A DNA stretch of 64,000 nucleotides, taken from NCBI RefSeq assembly GCF_014203365.1, contig NZ_JACHIS010000001.1:372001-436000 (forward strand), given 5' to 3'. The position numbers and the translations under genes are program-made. The notes below the pieces were generated by a model, which saw only the letters and a program-made list of their open reading frames with translations, did not search any database and had not been told where the DNA came from. This document shows positions 18,659 through 26,319 of this stretch, in pieces (within the stretch, counting starts at the first letter, position 1; each line of letters begins with the position of its first letter). Source of the stretch: Actinoalloteichus hymeniacidonis (GTDB lineage Bacteria > Actinomycetota > Actinomycetes > Mycobacteriales > Pseudonocardiaceae).

Positions 18659-21328
18659 TCAGTTCCCGGATCCCAGGCAGACGAACGGCCTGCGCAGCGG
18701 CTCAGGGGCGATGGCCTCGGCGAGCGCGGCGGCCGGTGGGCGTCCTTGGGCCAACAGCCGGTGGAATTCCGCCATCGTCTCAAAGGCCGCTTGATCACCC
18801 ACCTTGCTGGTCGCGGCGATCACGGTACGGGACCCGCTCGCCAACAGGGCGCCCGCGAATCCCAGCGCCTCGTCGCCGGGCCGAATCCGGGTCAACGCCA
18901 GCTCGCAGGTGGCCAGGACGACGCGTTCGGGCGCCCGTCGCAGCCGTGCCGTCTCGTGGGCGAACAACGAGCCATCGGTGAGTTCCAGCCGGGAGAACAT
19001 CGCATTCTCGGGTTCGTGTGCGCCGTGTGCGGCCACATGTGCCAAACCGGCGCCGTCGAGGGCGGTCAGCACCGAGGCGACGGTGGCCTGGCGTCCGGTC
19101 AACACCGTGGCGTCGGGGTGATGGGTCTGCAGCCCGGCCACCTCGCCCGCCGCTCCGAGCAGGTCCGGGCCGCTGATCAGCACCACCCGGCCGGGGTCGT
19201 CGCCACCCTGACCGGCCGCCGCGTTGGCTGCCCGATCGGTATCGGGTTGCTCGGTGCCCTCCGGTCGCTCGGCGGCCAACCAGGCCGTCGCCGATGGCGC
19301 GACCGTGAACGGTCGTCCATGGATCGAGGGCAACGCTCCCCACGCCACCGCATACAGCGCTCCGGTGGGGATGATCACCAGCTCGCGGTCCGCGAGCAGA
19401 TGGGCCAACGGGCGCAAGAGCTTCTCGTCGAGACGCTCCGCCCGCCGGTTGGCCGAACCCGCGATCACCGCAACGAGCGGGGCGGGCAGGTGATCCGGTG
19501 CCAACGCGTCCAGATCGGCATGGAGTTCCCGCGCGGCGGCCATGATCTCCGGAATCGGTCCAAGCCGGACCAGTCGGGCGCGGCCTCCGACGATCACCAC
19601 CGCGACGGCATGTCCGTCCGAGACCGCGAAGCTCACCATCGCGCGGTCCCCGAGACACCGTGCCACCTCGGCGAGGCCCGCGATCGGCGTCGGGCTGCCC
19701 CACAGACTGCTCTGCCAACCGAGCCGGGTGATCTCGCGCTGTAGTGCGGCGTGCCGGGAGGCGGTCTCCCCGGGATTGCGGCCCTCCAGGCGGGCCTGCT
19801 GTAGTTCCTTGCTGAGCAGCCGGTAGTCGGTGACCCGTTCGGCCAGCAGGGGATCGGCGATGGGCGGCTGTGGTTGATAGCGGTAGGACTGGGCACGGGT
19901 GCGTTCCAACCAGCTGAACAGCCTGCCCGCGTGGACGCGATCGCCATCGGAGGCCAGCACCAATCGGATCGCCAGCTCGCCCAGTGCCCTGCCGTGCACC
20001 GCGGTGCCACTGACCAGATCCAGCCCGCCCATTCGGTCCCGGATCCGCCCGAGTTCGGCCAGGCCGGCCCTGGCCTGGGCGAGGGCTCTGCGTCGGTCGC
20101 CCTGCGCCACGGCCAGCTCGGCGCGGCACAGCCGCAGCAGCATCCGGTGGTCGATGGGGGTGATCTGTCGAGGCCGGGGGATCCGAGCCAATTCGGATTC
20201 CGCCAGCTCGACGTCGTTGCGCCGCAGCGCGACCCGTACCGCCAGCGATCGGGCCGCCGCGGTTTCGTCGACGAGCTTCAACTCGGCAAGCCTGCCCGCC
20301 AGTTCAATGGCCCGGCGTTGCAGATTACGACCGATTCGACCGTTTTCCAAGGCCACGTAAACGTCGGCACGAAGTCGGGTTAATGCCGCTATTGCCGCCC
20401 AGCTCAGATTTCCTCGCCGAAGCAGTCGGCGCTCGGCCGACGCGGTCAGGTTGCGGGCCATGGCGGAGTCGCCCTGCACCAGCGCGGCGCTGGCGCGAAG
20501 AATCTCTGCCTCCGCCAGATAATGCGCGGTTCGATTGCGGCGTAGCTCCGGCAGTGATTCGTCGAGGTATTTGGCCGCTTCCTCGACGAGGCCGGCCGCC
20601 AACAGGGCCTCGCCCTGATCCATCTTTATCTTCGGCAGCAACTGCGGGATGAATTGCCGATACCGGGCGTGGGTGTCCTCGTAGTACTGGAGGGCGGTGG
20701 GTATCTCGTTGATCCGCAGCGCCAGCATGCCGAGGTTGTGCGTGGCCTTGGCGGCGAGCATGGGGATGTCGTCCTGCTCGCTCAAGATCATGCATCGGTA
20801 CAGGTCACGACGTGCTGCGGCCGGTTTTCCCAAGGCGATGTAGGCCAGCGCGCGGTTGAGCAGGCAGCGTGGCAGCAGAACCCGGTGTTCGGCCTCCATG
20901 CTCGACGGCTGGTCGAGCAGCGCGATTGCCGAGGTGAATTTCTCGATGGCGGATTGGTGCTGTCCGAACAGGGCCAGAATAACGCCGTGTTGGGTACGCG
21001 CGATACCACTCAATCGGGTCTTGTGGTCTCCGGTAGCCGCGTCGATGAGCGGTTGTGCCTGATTGAGGATGTGAATCCCGTTGCGGATACCCTTTGCTTC
21101 CGACTCGCTGTAAGCCAGGCTGACCAGGAGTCTTACCCGAGAAATGATAAATTCTTCATGATGAGGATTGTCTGCGCCGTCGGATTCGGCTGAATCCAAT
21201 GTTCGTAGCGCTTTGCGAAGATAGCGGTTGGCGACCGCGAATCGTGTTTCGGAGGTCGATTGGACCGCTGCTTGATGAAATTCCTTCGCTCGATGCAACG
21301 CGGTGATGTACTTGTCAGCATCATTCAC
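18659..21328 (-). CDS. TPR-CHAT caspase-like protease
   Basis: An 889-aa protein. Roughly residues 1-450 are helical repeats of TPR type (for example CLLNRALAYIALGKPAAARRDL and KATHNLGMLALRINEIPTAL). The C-terminal ~330 residues form a CHAT domain (LVIIPTGALYAVAWGALPS...) with the His of HVAAHG (about H768) and the Cys of VVLATCEL (about C808) as the catalytic dyad, so it looks active. GTG start at 21328. It is the last gene of an operon after an ECF sigma factor and its overlapping partner, 107 bases downstream. The family is related to caspases and to the TPR-CHAT subunit of Craspase; the substrate is unknown and probably lies within this operon. Confidence 0.88.
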   Translation of the reverse strand: MNDADKYITALHRAKEFHQAAVQSTSETRFAVANRYLRKALRTLDSAESDGADNPHHEEFIISRVRLLVSLAYSESEAKGIRNGIHILNQAQPLIDAATGDHKTRLSGIARTQHGVILALFGQHQSAIEKFTSAIALLDQPSSMEAEHRVLLPRCLLNRALAYIALGKPAAARRDLYRCMILSEQDDIPMLAAKATHNLGMLALRINEIPTALQYYEDTHARYRQFIPQLLPKIKMDQGEALLAAGLVEEAAKYLDESLPELRRNRTAHYLAEAEILRASAALVQGDSAMARNLTASAERRLLRRGNLSWAAIAALTRLRADVYVALENGRIGRNLQRRAIELAGRLAELKLVDETAAARSLAVRVALRRNDVELAESELARIPRPRQITPIDHRMLLRLCRAELAVAQGDRRRALAQARAGLAELGRIRDRMGGLDLVSGTAVHGRALGELAIRLVLASDGDRVHAGRLFSWLERTRAQSYRYQPQPPIADPLLAERVTDYRLLSKELQQARLEGRNPGETASRHAALQREITRLGWQSSLWGSPTPIAGLAEVARCLGDRAMVSFAVSDGHAVAVVIVGGRARLVRLGPIPEIMAAARELHADLDALAPDHLPAPLVAVIAGSANRRAERLDEKLLRPLAHLLADRELVIIPTGALYAVAWGALPSIHGRPFTVAPSATAWLAAERPEGTEQPDTDRAANAAAGQGGDDPGRVVLISGPDLLGAAGEVAGLQTHHPDATVLTGRQATVASVLTALDGAGLAHVAAHGAHEPENAMFSRLELTDGSLFAHETARLRRAPERVVLATCELALTRIRPGDEALGFAGALLASGSRTVIAATSKVGDQAAFETMAEFHRLLAQGRPPAAALAEAIAPEPLRRPFVCLGSGN

Positions 21329-21418
21329 CGTATGTGTGCTCCGACAGCAGGGGCAAGGCCAAGCGGACCATACCAGTCTGGATGATCCGCCGACGCACCC
21401 CTGGAGTGATCTACGTGC

Positions 21419-21435
21419 GTCTCGCCCCCCGAGAC
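21419..21435 (-). other. Short hairpin directly after partner-gene stop
   Basis: On the minus strand GTCTCG-GGGGG-CGAGAC begins at the base after the TAA of the 169-aa gene, within the 107-bp gap before the CHAT gene. It could attenuate transcription into the protease gene or stabilise the upstream message. Confidence 0.4.
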
Positions 21436-21945
21436 TTACAAGACGATGCTGGGTGTGGCGATGGTTCTACTCGGGCGACCTTCGTGCGCGGTCAGGTGAA
21501 CGAGAATCTGAGTGGTCCCACGTGGCACGGTGTCCAGCGCGAACCTGCCGCCTTCGTCCGCCGAGATCGAACTCGATTCATAGCCCGCCACCCGCACCTC
21601 CACCAGGTGCGGCCCACCAGGAACGAGCCAGCCATCGAATCGATGGCCGTTGCCGCTGGGAGCCAGCGTCAGCATCAAGGTGAGATCGCCGACCGTGAAG
21701 GTCATCGTGCTGGGCTCTCCTCCACGTACCCCAGCAAGTTCCTTAGGGCGTTCCCAGCGCCCGACCTCCACATCGAGGTTCTCGAGTTCGATGGCGAACT
21801 GCGCCCGCTCGACGAGGTCCGACGGAACCGGATCGGCGGAATCCAACAGCAGGCCCAACTCGGCCAGCAGAACATCCCCCACATCGAACGAGTCGACATC
21901 CTCGCCGCCCGGGGGTTGCCCAGAGCCGTTCCCGGTCGGACTCAT
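21436..21945 (-). CDS. Sigma-partner protein with helical N-terminus and Ig-like C-terminal domain
   Basis: A 169-aa acidic protein. Residues ~20-60 carry a helical motif (LLAELGLLLDSADPVPSDL...FAIELENLDVEV). Residues ~75-165 look like a carboxypeptidase-regulatory/Ig-type beta domain (FDGWLVPGGPHLVEVRVAGYESSSISADEGGRFALDTVPRGTTQILV, split in motif terms). The ATG overlaps the sigma gene's TGA (ATGA, 21942-21945). A shorter homologue with only the helical part overlaps the other sigma gene at 1.7 kb. Most likely it binds the sigma factor, perhaps as an anti-sigma that the downstream CHAT protease cleaves; that role is an inference. Confidence 0.65.
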   Translation of the reverse strand: MSPTGNGSGQPPGGEDVDSFDVGDVLLAELGLLLDSADPVPSDLVERAQFAIELENLDVEVGRWERPKELAGVRGGEPSTMTFTVGDLTLMLTLAPSGNGHRFDGWLVPGGPHLVEVRVAGYESSSISADEGGRFALDTVPRGTTQILVHLTAHEGRPSRTIATPSIVL

Positions 21946-22544
21946 GGTGTGCCTCCTTCCACAGTGAGCAAGGACCGCAAATGTGTCAAACAGCGGCCTC
22001 GCGTCGGTCCGACACTTCCCCTAGGTATCTCCAACGCCTGTGCAACGCCCTGGTACTCGACGCGGCCCGCGAGCACCGTCAGGCTCAAGACCATCTGGCA
22101 CCTCGCTGACAGCCGATGGAATGCGTCCCACAACTGTCGGTCTCGGTCACGGCGAAGCACCTCCGGCTCGGGTAGATGTCGGGTTGTCGCGACCTCCTCC
22201 AGCATCTCGGCGGGCAACGACGACTGCCGGTCGCCGCGTACCGCTCGAATGGCCTCGCGTCGCGTGGTGGTGATCAGCCACGCGACGAGAGCCCGGGGCT
22301 CATCCATGGAATGCAGGTTGCGAAGCAGTAGCAACCACACGGTCTGGGTGACATCCTCGGCTGCGACCTTGGCGAGGCCCTGTGACCTCGCGATTCGCCA
22401 CACCACCGGAGTCAGATCGGCGACCAGGGCGTTGAGCGCATCGCGATCGCCCGCCCTTGCTGCGATCAGACATGCCCCGTGTCGTTCATGGCCATCGAGT
22501 TCCTGCCACGTCAGCTCCGACTGGCCGGTCCGCGCGTGGTTCAC
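21942..22544 (-). CDS. ECF-type RNA polymerase sigma factor (CHAT-linked)
   Basis: A 200-aa sigma-70 family protein: region 2 LVADLTPVVWRIARSQGLAKVAAEDVTQTVWLLLLRNL and region 4 FHRLSARCQMVLSLTVLAGRVEYQGVAQALEIPRGSVGPTRGRCLTHLRSLL. The GTG at 22544 follows GGGGA at a good distance; the upstream reading is not sigma-like. It shares the SVGPTR-RCL--LR-LL signature with the sigma factor at 1.7-2.4 kb. First gene of the sigma/partner/CHAT operon. A 13-bp inverted repeat sits 56 bases upstream. Confidence 0.85.
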   Translation of the reverse strand: MNHARTGQSELTWQELDGHERHGACLIAARAGDRDALNALVADLTPVVWRIARSQGLAKVAAEDVTQTVWLLLLRNLHSMDEPRALVAWLITTTRREAIRAVRGDRQSSLPAEMLEEVATTRHLPEPEVLRRDRDRQLWDAFHRLSARCQMVLSLTVLAGRVEYQGVAQALEIPRGSVGPTRGRCLTHLRSLLTVEGGTP

Positions 22545-22599
22545 GCTGCTTCCCCTTTCCGACCCCCCAGCTCGCCATCGTCTCAAGTAGGACGTCGCA

Positions 22600-22636
22600 A
22601 GGTCGGTTTCGGACCACAATGGACCGAAACCGACCT
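22600..22636. promoter_or_regulatory. 13-bp perfect inverted repeat upstream of sigma gene
   Basis: AGGTCGGTTTCGG (22600-22612) and CCGAAACCGACCT (22624-22636) flank an 11-base spacer, 56 bases before the sigma start and 86 bases after the 66-aa peptide gene. It may be an operator or a terminator for the upstream small gene; no T-run is visible. Confidence 0.5.
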
Positions 22637-22664
22637 CTGGTAGATAAGAGCGACAACATGTCGA

Positions 22665-22676
22665 CCAGATACATCT
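22665..22676 (-). repeat. 12-bp direct repeat, copy 1
   Basis: CCAGATACATCT on the plus strand (AGATGTATCTGG on the minus strand), 121 bases upstream of the sigma start. The identical 12-mer recurs at 23310-23321, on the other side of the 66-aa gene. The core AGAT-GT-ATCT is itself an inverted repeat. Confidence 0.5.
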
Positions 22677-22721
22677 ATCGCTCGAACGGCCTAGTGGCGC
22701 CGCTCACATGAGCGTATGAGA

Positions 22722-22922
22722 TCAGTTGAGCTTCGACGGATCACTCATCGGGTCGTTGATGCCGCCCCGGGGACGGGTCTGTCCGGGATCGCGCTCGCCG
22801 AGAGTGGGCGGCTCTTCGGCGACGGTCTCCCGCTGTGCTGCCGACGTCTCGGCATCGGACGGCGAGAACTCGGCCTCGAACTCGTCGATGTCTACCTTGG
22901 CTTGCTTCTCCGAGCTGGTCAT
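22722..22922 (-). CDS. 66-aa acidic hypothetical peptide upstream of sigma/CHAT operon
   Basis: A small gene with AGGGG six bases before its ATG. The product begins MTSSEKQAKVDIDEFEAEFSP, is rich in Glu, Pro, Ser and Thr, lacks hydrophobic helices and ends in MSDPSKLN; it looks disordered. I recognise no family. It lies 177 bases upstream of the sigma gene on the same strand. Possible roles are a small effector, a protease substrate or an unrelated peptide precursor. Confidence 0.55.
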   Translation of the reverse strand: MTSSEKQAKVDIDEFEAEFSPSDAETSAAQRETVAEEPPTLGERDPGQTRPRGGINDPMSDPSKLN

Positions 22923-23614
22923 GAGATCCCCTCGTAGTCAGTCGACCGTGCGACGCAATCGATCTTGTGTCGGTTGCCCCCCAGGGCCGCCGTGTTCGAT
23001 AACCAATGAGGTTTCGTGCAGGAGAGACAACGTGTGCCCCCATGCACACGAGTGATGTTGAGCGAGATGAGCTGTGGCAGCCGACAGGTGGGATCTCCCC
23101 CGTGCACCCCACCCGTCGGCGGCCCTTCCCCCCGCCCCTTCACACCCCCAGGCCGTGCCGCGAAGGGACCACACCGCAGACTGCGACAGCCGAACAACAA
23201 CCGCGCTCCCCCGAACGCGGACCTGCTGCTCCCCCTGCCGCCGCAGTCTGCGGCTTTCCCCCCACCGGCCGTGTGAACGACCTGTGAGACAGGAGTACGG
23301 ATGTGGCAGCCAGATACATCTGATTCAAAACTTTTTTGAACTCTTTCTGTGCTCGGCTGGTTTTCGCTGGTCGGGCGGCCGCAGATCGTTTCGCGGGATC
23401 GTGGGATCGGCGCACGATCGCAGGCTCGGCCGAGCGCGTGCCGCCTTCCCGAGGCGAGTTCGTCACGATCGGGGCGCGGCGCGCGGTCGACTCTCGGCGT
23501 AGGTCCGTAGGCACGCGCGGAACCCGACTCGTTTGGTCCTCGATAGGTCTAGACCACCGCGCTAGAGTGGGCGCGCGGGAATCCCGGGCGTGACGAGTGA
23601 GGGGAGACGGCCGA
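22923..23614. other. 692-bp stretch without a recognised gene
   Basis: It holds the upstream region of the 66-aa gene, the second copy of the 12-bp repeat (23310-23321), an AT-rich 17-bp palindrome (23324-23340) and the promoter region of cutC. The open frames here read as low-complexity Pro/Arg-rich sequence or as antisense to cutC, and I see no gene among them. Confidence 0.6.
23310..23340. repeat. Direct repeat copy 2 plus AT-rich palindrome
   Basis: CCAGATACATCT (23310-23321) repeats the 12-mer at 22665-22676. Two bases further, TTCAAAA-CTT-TTTTGAA (23324-23340) is a 7-bp palindrome, strikingly AT-rich for this chromosome. Together they look like a regulator site or promoter element shared by the 66-aa gene and the sigma operon. 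Confidence 0.45.
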
Positions 23615-24289
23615 GTGGCCGACGGACTATTGGAGGTCATCGCGCTCGACGCGGCCGATGCGGTTGCGGCGCAGGCGGGAGGCGCGGACCGACTCGAGCT
23701 CGTTTCGGAGATGGCGGCGGACGGACTCAGCCCGACCATCGACACGGTGCGCAGCGTGCTGGCCGCCACCGATCTCCCCGTCCGCGTCATGCTCCGCGAT
23801 GCGCCGGGATTCCGGGCGCATGACCTCGACGGCCTGCGGCGTGCCGCCGTCGAGCTCCGCGCTGCGGGCGCGACGGAGTTCGTACTCGGTTTCCTCACCT
23901 CCGACGGCGAGGTGGACGACCCGGCCTGCCTGGCGTTGTTGGCCGAATTGGACGGTTGCGCCTGGACCTTCCACCGCGCCGTGGACCACGCGGCCGACCG
24001 GCGAACCGCCTTCGAGCGGGCGCGGCGGCTGGGCTGCGACACGGTACTCACCGCTGGCGGCCCGGATGGGGTGAGCCGAGATCTGACCGCACTGATCGAG
24101 CTCGCCGATGCCCTCGGGCCCGCCGACACGATGTTGTTGGCCGGCGGGGGACTACGAGCCGAGCACGTCGATGGACTGCGGCAACACGGCATCCGACGCT
24201 TCCACGTCGGCGGTGGGGTTCGGCGCGACTGGCAGTCCCCGGTGACGATCGACCGGGTTCGTCGCTGGGTGGAGCTCGTGCATCGATGA
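23615..24289 (+). CDS. cutC: CutC-family protein
   Basis: A 224-aa TIM-barrel protein: LEVIALDAADAVAAQAGGADRLELVSEMAADGLSP at the start, PVRVMLRDAPGF, FVLGFLTSDGEVD, WTFHRAVDHAADR, VLTAGGPDGVSRDL, LLAGGGLRAEHV and FHVGGGVR. CutC was named for copper tolerance in E. coli, though a direct copper role is disputed. GTG at 23615 follows GGGGAG at about nine bases. The length is typical of a short CutC. Confidence 0.9.
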   Translation: MADGLLEVIALDAADAVAAQAGGADRLELVSEMAADGLSPTIDTVRSVLAATDLPVRVMLRDAPGFRAHDLDGLRRAAVELRAAGATEFVLGFLTSDGEVDDPACLALLAELDGCAWTFHRAVDHAADRRTAFERARRLGCDTVLTAGGPDGVSRDLTALIELADALGPADTMLLAGGGLRAEHVDGLRQHGIRRFHVGGGVRRDWQSPVTIDRVRRWVELVHR

Positions 24290-24451
24290 CTCGCCGTCCT
24301 GCCTGCCACGACCGAGGATTCCACGCCGCGCCTGCCGAGCAACACGGATAGCGCCGATCCCATCGGTGTGCGCTGCGGATTCGCCGCTCCATCCCGAGAC
24401 CCGAAGCCCATCGCGTCGCCCAGTGCGCCGACCTCGTCCCGGAGTTGCCCG

Positions 24452-25440
24452 ATGATCGACGGTCCCTACGCAGACCTGACCGAGTCCGACGGCAGACCGC
24501 ACGGTGGTTTCTATACCCAGCAGGATCTGCGTGAGATCGTCGCGTATGCCTCGGCCCGTCACGTCACGGTGGTACCCGAGGTCGATGTGCCCGGTCACGT
24601 CCAGGCCGCGGTCGCCGCCTATCCCGAGCTGGGCGAGCTCTCCGAGCCGGTCGAGATGTGGACCAGGTGTGGGGTCAACCCGGCGGTGCTGCGGATGTCC
24701 GAGTACAGCGTGGAGTTCTTCCGCAACGTCTTCGACGAGCTGCTGGAGATCTTCCCCTCGGAACTGATCTGTGTGGGCGGCGACGAGGTCCCATCGAGCA
24801 GGCCCATGAACTCCTCGAGCGGCTCGGACTCTCCGGCGTGGCCGATCTGCCGGGTTGGTTCCTCCGGGAGATCACCGCGCATCTGCGCGCGCGGGGCCGC
24901 CGGGTGCTGGGCTGGGATGAGATCGTCGATGCGGGTGCGCTCGGCGATGGCGTCGTCGTCGCGTCCTGGCGCGGGGAGTAGGCGGGCCGACTGGCCGCCG
25001 AGGCGGGTCACGAGGTGGTGATGTGTCCGGAGACCCGGCTGTACCTCGATCATCGGCAGTCCGCCGACGAACGGGAGCCGCTTCCGGTCGGCTGGGTGCA
25101 CACACTGGAGGACGTCTACCGCTACGAACCGGTGCCCGCAGGCACCTCGCCCGCCGCTGCAGGCCGGATCAGGGGCGCGCAGGCCCACCTGTGGTCGGAG
25201 TATCTGGACTGCCCTCGGCGGGTCGACTATGCCGCTTTCCCGAGGTTGGCCGCTTTGGCCGAGGTGGTGTGGAGTCCGGCCGAACGGGAGGTTTTGGAGT
25301 TCATCGACCGGCTGGCCCGAGCGCACCTGCCTCGGTTGGCGGCCCTGGGAGTGGAGTACCGGCCGTTGTCCGGGCCGCTGCCATGGCAGCAGCGTCCCGG
25401 GGTGGCCGGTCTACCGCGCGAGCGCCCGGCCGACGGCTGA
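24452..25440 (+). pseudogene. Decayed GH20 beta-N-acetylhexosaminidase
   Basis: Pieces of a family 20 glycosidase lie in two frames. Frame A (from about 24452) reads DGPYADLTESDGR, HGGFYTQQDLREIVAYA, VPEVDVPGHVQA and the catalytic region LICVGGDEVP. Right after this the reading must move to frame B at about 24790-24796, where EQAHELLERLGLSGV...GWFLREITAHL...VLGWDEIVDAG continues. A TAG at 24979-24981 interrupts WRGE-AGRLAAEAG, after which VVMCPETRLYLDHRQSADE...FPRLAALAEVVWSP runs to 25440. The N-terminal domain and the first barrel strands are missing. Truncation, frameshift (with a small deletion) and a nonsense codon together mark it as non-functional. Confidence 0.85.
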
Positions 25441-25474
25441 TCTGGAGCGACCGACACCGACCCGGGTGCGGCCA

Positions 25475-25699
25475 TCAGTTCTCTTCCGGAATGAGCAGCC
25501 AGCAGGCCGCGTAGAGCAGCGCGCCGGTGCCGAGGCCGATGATGGCGACGGCGACGAAGCCGATGCGGACCAGCGCGGGGTCGACTCCGAGAGCGGGACC
25601 GATGCCGCCGCTCACTCCGGCGAGCATCCGGTCCTGCCTGCTGCGGCGAACCCGGCGGAAGCGGGGCGGGAGCTTGTCGATGAGCTTGTTCTCCGTCAT
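25475..25699 (-). CDS. PspC domain membrane protein
   Basis: A 74-aa protein: a basic N-terminus, the PspC motif DRMLAGVSGGIGPALGVDPALVRIGFV, and one hydrophobic segment (VAVAIIGLGTGALLYAACWLLIP) ending IPEEN. PspC proteins sense or relay envelope stress; this short form is typical of actinobacteria. Convergent with the GH20 remnant. Confidence 0.85.
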   Translation of the reverse strand: MTENKLIDKLPPRFRRVRRSRQDRMLAGVSGGIGPALGVDPALVRIGFVAVAIIGLGTGALLYAACWLLIPEEN

Positions 25700-25799
25700 G
25701 CCATCAGCATCGCTCGATGGCGGGCCCGGGCCATCGGGCGAGAGCCGGAGATCGACCCAGAGGGGACAGTCCCGACCCTTGCGGGTATCTCCGGGGTTA

Positions 25800-26192
25800 T
25801 CAGGTCCGGGTCGCTTCGAGATAGCGCATCCCGTTGCGCAGGTGGTCGACCAACTCGGCCAGCTCCCTGCCGTCGAAGACCACGGTGATCGGGCTGTCCT
25901 CGACGGTGAGGGAGAGCGCCATCTTCCGCTTGTAGATCTCCACCTGAAGCGAGATCGGCCCGTGTTCCTCGTGTCTACAGGGGACGGCGAGCGCCGTATC
26001 GGTCTCCAGCGCCTCGATGAGGGCGAACACGCCTCGCCAGTCGAGTGTGACGGCGAACCGTGCCGTGGAGGCCAAGCGCAGATAGAGCCAGGTGCGATTC
26101 TCGCTCAGCTCGACCTGGTTCGTGCAGGGTCCGTACACGGTGTCTCTTCCCCGAACGCGTCGGTAGAAGAGGAAGCTGCGGACAGGCGCCAT
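25800..26192 (-). CDS. Hypothetical 130-aa protein
   Basis: An intact frame with GAGGTGAG about eight bases before the ATG. The product is mixed alpha/beta, soluble, with SENRTWLYLRLASTARFAVTLDW, an acidic helix (FALIEALETD) and the tail VVFDGRELAELVDHLRNGMRYLEATRT. I recognise no family. Divergent from the capA gene; the 127-bp spacer between them is fairly AT-rich and probably holds both promoters. Confidence 0.65.
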   Translation of the reverse strand: MAPVRSFLFYRRVRGRDTVYGPCTNQVELSENRTWLYLRLASTARFAVTLDWRGVFALIEALETDTALAVPCRHEEHGPISLQVEIYKRKMALSLTVEDSPITVVFDGRELAELVDHLRNGMRYLEATRT

Positions 26193-26319
26193 AGGTCGCT
26201 CACCTCACTGGTGACTCAGTGTTAGCGGCGGCATCGATCATGATAAACGATTAGTCGATATGGGCGATAGCCCGAATGCTCCTTCTGTTCAGATCGAGTG
26301 AACGCGCTACGTTCAGTGC

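Noticed and set aside
18659-22922. CRISPR array or Cas genes near the TPR-CHAT protease
   Set aside because: Looked for because of the Craspase parallel. There are no regularly spaced repeats and no Cas7-11-like gene anywhere in the window.
23140-24411. 423-codon minus-strand frame over cutC
   Set aside because: Ser/Arg/Pro-rich antisense reading; cutC on the plus strand has clear family signatures.
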